From: Flectonema sp. DT1601
Taxonomy: Eukaryota > Euglenozoa > Diplonemea > Diplonemida > Diplonemidae
NCBI GenBank assembly: GCA_964019425.1
Contig: OZ025825.1
Location: 186,001 to 250,000, forward strand
DNA: 64,000 nt
Reading direction: 5' to 3'
The notes below the pieces were generated by a model. The model saw only the letters and a program-made list of their open reading frames with translations, had not been told where the DNA came from and made no database searches. The number at the start of each line of letters is the position of its first letter. Positions within the stretch are counted from its first letter, which is position 1. The translations under genes were made by a program, and so were the position numbers. Positions 23,842 through 32,488 of this stretch are shown piece by piece.

Positions 23842-25462
23842 CTTGTGTGTTGTTGCTGTCTGAAAATACAAATAAGAAAAAAAAAAACGAAATTTGTACA
23901 TCCGTTGCAAAAAAAAAAAAAAAGTAATTTAAGAGAGATAACGATTCAAGTTGAATAGTTCGTATTGGTTCAGTTTTTCCTTTTTCAATTTTTCCATTCT
24001 GAAAAAAATATGGCTTTTTACGACTTGCCACATGGCAAATGTGTTTTTTTTTCTTTTTTTTATTTCTCTTTTTTTTTTCTTTTTGAGAAAGAAGTTAGTA
24101 AAAAAAAAACAATCGTGTTTTCAGAGAGAAAATAATTTTCGAGGTCTTACAATAGACTCTCTTGGTAATTCATTTTTAAAAAAAAAAAAAAAAAAAAAAA
24201 TCCTGTTTTTCTTGTGCTGTACAATTCAGTATGGTAGGCGGCAACAAGACAGAGGTACACAGAAACTTCTATTGCTTCAGGAACACTGTGATTCGGGGAA
24301 TTTAAAACTGTTTGCACAGCCTTGTATCCCAAACATCGTTTAACAGAAAAAAGAAAACCGCAGGTGTACCTCCGCGCCAATGCTGCGAAGGTTCGGTCAC
24401 CCAATTAAATGTACAATTATCTTTTCCTATCGAGCTCTTTTTTTTTTTTTTTTTTTTGAAAATTAAAAATTTATAGGAACAAGATTACTCAAGTCTAATC
24501 AACCCGGGTAAGTAAGCAAAAATAAAATAAAAGAAATAGGGAGAACGAATAAACAACGGCAGGTACAGATCCACCAAGCCTTTCGGTCAGCAGGTGTACC
24601 CACACAGCATATGAACAATTCACATCCAGATTAAACTGGCCGACAGTTTTTTTTTCTTCTTTTTTTTTTTCTTTTCCTCTTGTTTTTTAAACAAGAATTA
24701 TAAGAGCTAGAAAAAAAGAATGCTGGCAAACCTTTTTTCAGTTCGATTCACTGTTCAAAATACAAAAAAAAAAAACGATAAACTTTTTTCTGCATTTCAA
24801 TTTAAAGTTAAAGCCAATTTTCTTTTTTTCTTTTTCGCCCGAAAGGAGAGGAACATAATAAAGTCACGCCACCAGAGTCAACTACGGCAGACAGAGTACA
24901 GCTGACCAGACGAGACCACGTAGAGGAGAAGTCAGAAGGCTTTCCGATTTTATTTTAGTGTCTTTTTTTTAAAAAAAAAAACAATAAAAAAAAAAGGATA
25001 AAAAGTGATAATTTTGACGGTTAGATAGTAACTGGCCAACTTAACTATTTGAGAATACCTAATAATAATTTAAATGTATCGTATCAAAACGTTAATTAAC
25101 CCGAATTTTATCAAAATTGACCAAAAAAAAAGGGTAAGCACTCTGAAAAAAATCGTAAAAAAAAAGACATTACATTAAAAATGGGGGAAGTGGAAAAAAA
25201 AAATAAACGTGAAGAGAAATCACAAATCACATTTTGTATAGGGAACTAAAAAAAAAAAAAAAAAAAAAAGCAAACAGCCCTCCTTAAAACAAGGCATACC
25301 TGCTTCTTTTGAGAAGAAAGAATAAAAAAAAATGGTCGACTCAACTAACAAAACCCTTCAACCATCCCACGGAGTTTATATATCAGAAAGAACATGACTA
25401 TTATTGGAGAAACTTAATTCTTTCTCTCAACGAGCTCTAAAAAGAAATTCATGATGTCCTTC
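23842..25462. other. Intergenic region upstream of the phosphodiesterase gene
   Basis: About 1.6 kb of AT-rich DNA with many short and medium A/T runs (for example 24179-24200, 24430-24447, 25250-25269). A minus-strand open frame of about 70 codons at 24200-24404 starts without ATG and ends in a homopolymer; I do not call it a gene. The phosphodiesterase acceptor (CAG ending at 23860) is at the left end. Confidence 0.6.
23860..23892 (-). promoter_or_regulatory. Polypyrimidine-AG splice acceptor upstream of phosphodiesterase
   Basis: The minus strand reads a T-rich tract ending TATTTTCAG, 18 nt before ATG. It has the same form as the sites before USP, the cyclases, the channel and NAMPT. Confidence 0.5.
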
Positions 25463-26404
25463 TTAGACGGCTGAGTCAACTGGATGGTCAGGATTGTTCT
25501 CTTTTTCAGTAGATTGCTCTTGCTCGATAGAGTCAATTTGAGTTGATCTTCTGACGAAGAAAAGAATGACCAACACAACAATTACAATAAAGAAAGAAAC
25601 ACCAAAGACAATCCCCAAAATGGCACCAATAGACAAATCATCATCAGAAGTCGAAGTACTCACTGCGGGAGCAGTTGTCTGTGATGGTGCTAAAGTAGTC
25701 GGTACTGGAGTAGCAGTACAAGTGGATAAAACATTTAAGCTACCAGAACTTCTTAAATTAAACCCTTGAATACAAGATAACGGTTGACATAGACTACCAA
25801 CTGTAGCAGCAGTAGCTATTGGTGACACAGCTTGACAAGTTGTTAGTGAAGTCTTCTGTCCAAATACTGTTGGAGCCCCAAATGGATTGCTTGAATCGGC
25901 AGCAAACCTACTAGCAAATCCAGTCCTACCTCCAACAGTTGTTTTACCAGTAATTCCAAAATGAATTGATCCACAGTATGCTTCTGAGAATGTGAAATCA
26001 GTCAATCCAAAAAACTCAATAAACTCACTTCTAAGTTTCGCATCAAAGTCAGCAGGACGGTCATTACAATTAGCTGTTTGGTCTGTCCACTCGACTCTGT
26101 AAGTTAACTCAATCGAAGGAATAGGTTGTCCGATTGGAACACATATCCAACCAGTGTATTCACTACCTTGAGAAGCACTTGGATCTACATAAGCTCCTGA
26201 ACAAACACAAGCCCCCCGAATACATTGCACATCAGATCCAAAAGCTGCAGGTACTTGAACACAATCACTCGCAACCCGACACCAATCCCCAAACGTATCT
26301 GGCACTTCCTGAGGTGCGTCTTGAGGTGCATCGCTTGGTGAATCATCAATGACTTGAGCGCTCGCAACAGCAACAAGTACAGCTGAGGCTACACGGAATT
26401 GCAT
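25463..26404 (-). CDS. Orphan type I membrane protein, probable surface protein
   Basis: A single-exon protein of 313 residues that I do not recognise. It has a clear signal peptide (MQFRVASAVLVAVASA), a cysteine-rich ectodomain of about 200 residues with an EGF-like spacing near the N-terminus (CRVASDCVQV, CIRGACVCSG), and a Ser/Thr/Pro-rich stalk at about 230-255 suited to O-glycosylation. A single transmembrane helix follows at about 262-287 (ILGIVFGVSFFIVIVVLVILFFV), then a short acidic, Glu/Gln-rich tail. This is the layout of a plasma- or flagellar-membrane glycoprotein. It lies between the phosphodiesterase and APC7 genes with no obvious functional link. Confidence 0.75.
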   Translation of the reverse strand: MQFRVASAVLVAVASAQVIDDSPSDAPQDAPQEVPDTFGDWCRVASDCVQVPAAFGSDVQCIRGACVCSGAYVDPSASQGSEYTGWICVPIGQPIPSIELTYRVEWTDQTANCNDRPADFDAKLRSEFIEFFGLTDFTFSEAYCGSIHFGITGKTTVGGRTGFASRFAADSSNPFGAPTVFGQKTSLTTCQAVSPIATAATVGSLCQPLSCIQGFNLRSSGSLNVLSTCTATPVPTTLAPSQTTAPAVSTSTSDDDLSIGAILGIVFGVSFFIVIVVLVILFFVRRSTQIDSIEQEQSTEKENNPDHPVDSAV

Positions 26405-26963
26405 TTTTTTATTATAAAGAGGAATCTTGTTTTGAGTAAAAATAAATAAAAAAAAACAGACAAAACACCATCAAATAGTGGGCGGCTTAATAAGCAATTC
26501 TAGAAACGTAAAAATAATGACAACTTCAAAAAAAAAAAAGAGTTGTCTTTTCTAACCTCGAGAGGGTTTTTAGGGGGGGAAAAAAAAAAAAGTGAAAAAA
26601 AAATCTAATAAAGAAAACAAGGATACCTTGCTGAAGGTAAAAAGAAAAGAATAAATTCTATAAAAAAAATTAAACAATCGCTGATAAGGCAAACTGACCA
26701 CTAATAGTTATGATCATAACACATTTTTTTTAGTTTTACATAAGTTTTTCACAGTGAGATTTTATTACAAAAAAGGAAAACACTGCGAGAGAAAAAGGAA
26801 AAAAAAAAAAAAAAAAAAAAAGATAGCAATAGGAAGTAACACACGAAAGTATAATGTGATTTTTTTTTTTTTTTGTTCTCTTGTTCTATATTCTTCGGTT
26901 TTTTTTTTATCTGAGCAAAGAGAACGATGTCGTTCCGTTTTATAATTTTTTTTTTTTTTTTCC
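26405..26963. other. Intergenic region
   Basis: About 560 bp, strongly AT-rich, with A runs near 26570-26600 and 26800-26821 and T runs near 26860 and 26946. I see no gene or structured element. Confidence 0.6.
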
Positions 26964-28556
26964 CTACATTCCATACTCATCAAGCTTAGAAAGAAGTTCC
27001 TTGGCTCGAACGCTGTGAGGATTCAGTTGGAGCGCCTGCTGATAGGCAGATCTCGCTGATTCAACATCTCTGAGAGCCGCATGTATTGACGCAAGCTTTA
27101 AGAGAAGCTGTTCAGAAGGAATTTCTGATGACAGCCTGCGTATAGCGTCATCTTGTTTTCCTTCTTCACAGTCGAGGTCAGACAGAGGAAGATGTGCATC
27201 AGCACATTGCGAGTCCAGTCTCAAAGCCTCATTGTAATGATTTCTAGCAAGTTTATTCTTTAATAATCCATGATACACTTGTCCTGCCATCGCCCATGCA
27301 ACAGGTGACTCAGGAAACAGGTCAATAGATTCCTTTGCGGCAGCTAAGGCAGCCCTTCCGTTGTTATCCTTTACGTAGGCTCTGACAATTCCTTGGTAAG
27401 CTGGAACGTCTTTGTTGATTGAAAGAGCTTTTAAAAAATAACAGATACCCTCACTTGTATTACCCTGCGCTACTAACTGTGAAGCAACCAGTAGATAAGA
27501 TCGGTGAAAGCAAGATGAAAGAGGAATCGCCTTCATTGCATAATCAATAGCAGTGTAGTCTGATGGTTCAGAGAGAGCTGATTTCGCTACTGACGCTATA
27601 ATCCAAGTCTCAGGTGACTCTTGAGCATAACTCATCGTGTCGTCAGCAAGTTTTCTCAAATCATTAATATTTCCTACATTTCTTAGAAGGGTAGAAAATA
27701 GGTCCATACCACCGATAAAGTGAGGATCAATCGCTCTGATTTTCTCAAACAAAATCAACGCTTCTTGACTCCTAGCCATTCTGTAATAACACTCAGCTAC
27801 ATCACTCATTATGTATAAGTTTCCTGGACAGGTCATTTGTCTGGCTGTGGCTATCGCTTGTTGTGGTTTTGCACAAATCTTAAAATAGTGAAGATCTACC
27901 CATTGGCGAACTAGTTTAGCGACTCCAGAACATGGATCGCAATCGTAAGTATGGAGGAGGGTTTCCATTGTTTGACTCCAGACTTTACCAGTTGTACTAC
28001 TTGAAAGTGAAATAGCTATTCGGGTAGTTTCCATGTATCCAGTTATCGCTTCAAGACAGTATCTGTTACGCTGAATCGCTTCTAGGTAACAATTCGCTGC
28101 TGCTTTAGCACTTCCTCTACATCTGTGAAGCGATGCGAGTGTCATACATGTTTTTAATGATCGTTGGTCAGGTTCTATTTGGTTTAGTTGTTCGAGGGCT
28201 TCCTTTTCCATTAGTTCTCCTTTTATTTCTAAACAACATGAGGCTATCTTTTCTCGTAGTTTGTTTGGAACTTGAATAGGTTTGCTGTTATCAAAATAAT
28301 CAGTGTTGGTCGGCTTCACCTCAAACGGTTTCATTTTAAACTTTTCCGCTACACTTCTGTAGACATTAAGCGCTCTGTGGAATTGTTTTTGTTTGCAAAG
28401 CGCGTCTGCGATCAGAATCGTAAATTCTATTCCCTCTATACTCATATCACGTGTGTCTGTAACTCCCGTAACAAGATATCCAAACTGAACTGCACTTTGA
28501 TACTGCCTCTCTCTAACCAGATCTTTTAAGATTGCTAGTTCCTTGCTACCCGGCAT
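26964..28556 (-). CDS. APC7: Anaphase-promoting complex subunit 7 (TPR protein)
   Basis: A single-exon protein of 530 residues built almost wholly of tetratricopeptide repeats. APC7-type landmarks are the N-terminal FEVKPTNTDY-like segment near 78-90, DPHFIGGMDLFSTLLRNVGN near 280-300, and the C-terminal run of TPRs (SPVAWAMAGQVYHGLLKN; ARNHYNEALRLDSQCADAHL). APC7 is a scaffold subunit of the APC/C ubiquitin ligase that drives mitotic exit. ATG is at 28556 and the stop at 26964. The length is close to that of animal APC7. A general TPR protein of the CDC27/CDC16 group is the alternative, but the MDLFSTLL motif and size favour APC7. Confidence 0.82.
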   Translation of the reverse strand: MPGSKELAILKDLVRERQYQSAVQFGYLVTGVTDTRDMSIEGIEFTILIADALCKQKQFHRALNVYRSVAEKFKMKPFEVKPTNTDYFDNSKPIQVPNKLREKIASCCLEIKGELMEKEALEQLNQIEPDQRSLKTCMTLASLHRCRGSAKAAANCYLEAIQRNRYCLEAITGYMETTRIAISLSSSTTGKVWSQTMETLLHTYDCDPCSGVAKLVRQWVDLHYFKICAKPQQAIATARQMTCPGNLYIMSDVAECYYRMARSQEALILFEKIRAIDPHFIGGMDLFSTLLRNVGNINDLRKLADDTMSYAQESPETWIIASVAKSALSEPSDYTAIDYAMKAIPLSSCFHRSYLLVASQLVAQGNTSEGICYFLKALSINKDVPAYQGIVRAYVKDNNGRAALAAAKESIDLFPESPVAWAMAGQVYHGLLKNKLARNHYNEALRLDSQCADAHLPLSDLDCEEGKQDDAIRRLSSEIPSEQLLLKLASIHAALRDVESARSAYQQALQLNPHSVRAKELLSKLDEYGM

Positions 28557-29434
28557 TTTATTATTTCGAAAAACACTTCTTCTGTCTTATTCTTAAAGGG
28601 GCAGGAATTAACTTTAAACTGGCTAAAAGTAACACACGATTGCGAAAAAAAAAAAAAAAAAAAAAAAAACATAGTTGAGCACCTCTTGCTGTCTGACAAG
28701 CTATTTATACACAAGAGCTGTAAGAATAAAGGTAACAAATAATAAAAACACTGATAACAACCAATAACGATATCTATAAATTATTTTATTATTTATTTAT
28801 TAAATAATAAAACGTGATGCCGTGTAAACAGCTCGACACCAGGCAGTAAAGAAACAAACGTGTTTCGTGCAATCAGCCAACCCACATAACATAAGGCAAA
28901 CGGAATAAAACGCAACATAGGGTATACACATGGTATGAAAACATATAATGTGTAACTTACTCAGGGTGAAAGGCTCTAACCATCGAAACAAAACAAAACT
29001 AAATGGGTAACTAATAGTACAGTGTAAATATTTTTATTTATTTTTTTTATTTTATTTACGCCTAGGAAGCCAAAAAGCCAGGAAAAGCTCACAGGCGGTA
29101 ACAGTTATATCGCTACCAGCAACCGTGAGACTCTCACAGACGATAAGATACGTAGAATAACCTGGAACAAATGACTACCTAAACCCACCGTCCACGCGAG
29201 CAGACAGTGTTAGAGACGGCTGATTACGCCAATTTTCGTCAAAGAGAGGGAGTGAGAACACGCCACATTAGATCAGAAAATACGAAATAAAGTAATGATA
29301 AGAAAGAGAAATGATACTAATAAAATAAAATAAGGAATTACACTAGAGGAAAGAGACGTTCATTATCTAACTCGGGGATTACTTCGCAGGAGGCAACTTA
29401 AGCGAGAGAGGAACTTAGAAAGCTTGGATTCCGA
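28557..29434. other. Intergenic region with a short sequence shared with 15806-15860
   Basis: About 880 bp. A 63-codon open frame at 28800-28991 is unconvincing. At 29205-29237 the sequence AGAGACGGCTGATTACGCCA matches 15823-15845 with few differences, and the similarity extends about 10 bases on each side. No other content is recognised. Confidence 0.45.
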
Positions 29435-29725
29435 TCAATCAGGATTGACCAGCACATTAACCATAGAAAGGTCGTCAATAACAACATTTAAATCGGTAGC
29501 TTTATAAGCGTTATCAATAAGTTCCATAACACATTCCTTCACATCAGAACCCAGTAACGAGAAACTTGTCTTCCTTTCGATGTGCGTGATTAGTTTCTTC
29601 CTCACAAAAATACCCTGAAGCGGAAACTTCAACAACAACGGATTGTCGGATAACTCTTTAAGATGATTATCAAGCTTGCTGATCAATAACAACGTGAAAG
29701 GCTGCCATTCGGTCCGAAAGAACAT
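29435..29725 (-). CDS. Hypothetical small protein or last exon
   Basis: An open frame of 96 codons from ATG at 29725 (MFFRTEWQPF) to the stop after NVLVNPD. The frame stays open to 29830, but the upstream part is low-complexity Phe/Cys and looks like translated intron (TTTTTATATG...CACCAG). A splice acceptor at CACCAG, about 25-30 nt upstream of the ATG, would make this the last exon of a longer gene, yet I find no convincing upstream exon. The residue pattern is amphipathic helical (LLLISKLDNHLKELSDNPLLL). No family is recognised. Confidence 0.45.
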   Translation of the reverse strand: MFFRTEWQPFTLLLISKLDNHLKELSDNPLLLKFPLQGIFVRKKLITHIERKTSFSLLGSDVKECVMELIDNAYKATDLNVVIDDLSMVNVLVNPD

Positions 29726-30268
29726 ATCCAGAGAGAGCTCGTCATCTGGTGTAATAGTACAGCAGCAGCAACAACATATAAAAAAAAAAAGAATAAAAGA
29801 AAGCCAGTGAAAACTCTGAATAACGAGCACACAGATTGGAACAAAAAAAAAGCTTCATAAATATTATAAGGTTTATCTATCAGTAGTTTAAAAAAAAATC
29901 AAGACACGCGTTACAGAAAAAGATAGTGTTGGGGATCCGAGAAGGCCTTGCGACCATCGTATAATTTAACAAAAAAGAAATCATAATTTAGTTGACTTGT
30001 CAGTTCGCTAATCGGTTCTACGCTTTTGATAGAGAGAGCCCAACTTTAACTTTTTTTTTTTGTGCGAAAATTCGCATCCCGAGTACAAATTCCCAATAAA
30101 GGAATAGGTTAGTTACGTTTGTCACAAATTCTTTCTACCAAACAAAAACGGGTTGATTGATTGGTCTGTAGAAAAAATAAGACCATCAGAAAAAGGAATT
30201 CAACATTTGCTGAAAACCACTGATCAACCATGAATCGTGTAAGAACTCGTCAAATACATAAAACATTA

Positions 30269-30302
<34 letters not shown>

Positions 30303-30472
30303 GATGTGTGGGTACACCAAAAAAGTAACAAGGATTAGTCAGAAAATTAATCTTTTGTTGTAAATTTTAAAAAAAAAAAAAAAAAATTCTCATTATTTTC
30401 ATCCTAAATTATCAAAGAATATTCGCAAAAGAACAGGATGAGTGTATCCCAAAAGTAAAGTCAATCTGTTAG
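29726..30472. other. Intergenic region
   Basis: About 750 bp holding a long A run at 30271-30300 and another at 30370-30385. I see no gene. Confidence 0.55.
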
Positions 30473-32323
30473 TTACTTGACAGAGTTAGTGGAGCCGCTG
30501 TTCATGGAACCATCAACAGAGATAGTACCCTTTCGAGGTTTGTGTTCCTGGAAAAGTTGTTCAAAGTCAGATTTTAAAGCAGAAGCTCCTTCACCTCTGA
30601 CCCTGACCTGAAGCTCATGTGACACCTCAACTATGTCAAGAAACGCATCCCGAGTTAGAATATATACTTCGATTCCAGTGATTGCTCTGACGTTTGCGGT
30701 TCGATATGTATTTTCTAGAAGAGCGCCTTCACCAAACCAAGAACCTTCCTTTAACGTTGATATCCATTTTTCACCTTTATCAGAAGGAATGGTTACCTCA
30801 ACACAACCTCTGCTGAGGAAATACATCTCATAACCCGCATCACCATAACTTATCAACTGACGACGTGATTCAACCTGAACCGATAACAACTGCGATAATA
30901 ACATTGAAATCGTCGCTTCAGTTAGGCCAGAAAACATCGGAACCGATCGAAGTAGTCGCTCCTTAATACAAATATCAATTTTATCTTGCATATACGGTGG
31001 GAGTTGTTCAAGAATAATACTGTAGTCTTTTATAGAAGACTCTAAGACTGAAGGAAGTATTGTAAAACATTGTTTTTGTAGTTCCCAAGGAATGCATCTA
31101 TTATTCATCATTGCTGCTAAACGTTTTCTTCGGTCTTTGATTGCGAGTTTGAATGGATCGGCTTCGAGAAAGAAAGCGGTTCCGACGGATCCTAAATATA
31201 TGGAAACTGCCATTCCAAAACTTTGCAAAAACATGACAAATATTCTTCCCGGGACTGTCGCAGGAGTTATGTCTCCATACCCTACCGATGTGAGAGTTGT
31301 AACAGTGAAATACAACGCGGACGTTATGTCAGCTCCCGGTTGAGATATCTTCTGCCGATCACCAATCAGCAACCACAACACTGCAAACACATGTACGATA
31401 ATAGCTATTCCGAAAGTCCACAATACAGCTATGACTAACCTTGATTTCTCACTCAACGGAGATGACACTCTAAACAGAGTTGGGATACGTATAATTCTCA
31501 CTATCTTAACAGCCCTACAAACCTTAAAAGCAGTTGAGTTGAAATGCAAAGCTATCAAGTCTGAAGGAAATCCAGTAACAGCATCAAACACGAACCAAGT
31601 TTTCAAATAATTTTCTTTTATCTTCTCTAAGTCACTATCAATAAGCGCCCAACCCTTAAGAATCGCTGTTCTAAAGGAAAGGATACTTTCAGTAAATGAG
31701 ATTACTGTTCCTATACACAAATACAGAGTGTATTCCGTTGTGAAATCATCTGGATAGTTATGTTTCCACCATCCTTGTGATGATAGTAATTGAGTACCGT
31801 CAATGAAGTCAAAGAATATCACACACAGCAGTAGGAAGTGTAGTACTCTCCTAAAGGGTGAATCAGGTAAGAATGAGCCTGACAAACTTGATACCATATT
31901 CGAAATCGAAGCGTACAAGTTTCTCAAACTATTTTGTTGTTGTTGCTGAGGTATTCTACGGTGTCCAGGGAGTGGTCTTCGACCTGATAACGGATTCTTA
32001 CGTGCATTTGCTGAAGCTGCACCCCCAATGACAGGCTTGGTACCTTTCCTTACATCACTGCACGATGATCCAGAGTAAAGAGAACTTTGGAGATTAGGTC
32101 GAGTAACATGCCTCGGAGATAAACTAGAAGCAAAAAAAGACATCGATCCATCTCTCTGTCTCATTGGTGATAGAGGTGGAGAATCAGTTGCAAAGGAACC
32201 ACTTTTTAGTTTTTTCTTGTACTTTGGATCTTTCATACTATTCATTTTTCTAGTAATATCATTCAAAGTACAACTTAGCCCTGCTAATACCTGCGACATC
32301 GCCTTGTCAGAAGAATCGGTCAT
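30473..32323 (-). CDS. Cyclic-nucleotide-gated potassium channel
   Basis: I start at ATG 32323 (MTDSSDKAMSQ), 11 nt after the acceptor TTATTTCACTACAG; the frame is open for another 33 codons of unlikely sequence. This gives 616 residues. After a basic, Ser-rich cytoplasmic N-terminus come six transmembrane segments. S4 carries spaced Arg/Lys (CRAVKIVRIIRIPTLFR), and the pore helix and filter read TVTTLTSVGYGDI, so it is K+ selective. A C-linker leads to a cNMP-binding domain with the phosphate-binding cassette WFGEGALLENTYRTANVRA. This is the CNG/HCN/EAG superfamily, probably opened by cAMP or cGMP at the plasma or flagellar membrane. It lies 165 nt downstream of three adenylate cyclases. Confidence 0.93.
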   Translation of the reverse strand: MTDSSDKAMSQVLAGLSCTLNDITRKMNSMKDPKYKKKLKSGSFATDSPPLSPMRQRDGSMSFFASSLSPRHVTRPNLQSSLYSGSSCSDVRKGTKPVIGGAASANARKNPLSGRRPLPGHRRIPQQQQQNSLRNLYASISNMVSSLSGSFLPDSPFRRVLHFLLLCVIFFDFIDGTQLLSSQGWWKHNYPDDFTTEYTLYLCIGTVISFTESILSFRTAILKGWALIDSDLEKIKENYLKTWFVFDAVTGFPSDLIALHFNSTAFKVCRAVKIVRIIRIPTLFRVSSPLSEKSRLVIAVLWTFGIAIIVHVFAVLWLLIGDRQKISQPGADITSALYFTVTTLTSVGYGDITPATVPGRIFVMFLQSFGMAVSIYLGSVGTAFFLEADPFKLAIKDRRKRLAAMMNNRCIPWELQKQCFTILPSVLESSIKDYSIILEQLPPYMQDKIDICIKERLLRSVPMFSGLTEATISMLLSQLLSVQVESRRQLISYGDAGYEMYFLSRGCVEVTIPSDKGEKWISTLKEGSWFGEGALLENTYRTANVRAITGIEVYILTRDAFLDIVEVSHELQVRVRGEGASALKSDFEQLFQEHKPRKGTISVDGSMNSGSTNSVK

Positions 32324-32488
32324 TACACAGCATACTGTAGTGAAATAATCATAGGTAAGCAGCTTACCTCTACTTGTAAACAAATAAAATATTACTAAAA
32401 GAAGCAAGGGCTGTAAAGCCATGCTATGTCAATATTCGGTTAGCGGAGTGATTTAATTTGCGAATAAAGAAGGTTTGCTTTCATTGTT

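Noticed and set aside
24147-24404. Minus-strand open frame of about 85 codons upstream of the phosphodiesterase
   Set aside because: It starts without ATG, ends in a homopolymer-encoded Phe run, has no homology I recognise, and overlaps an equally open plus-strand frame.
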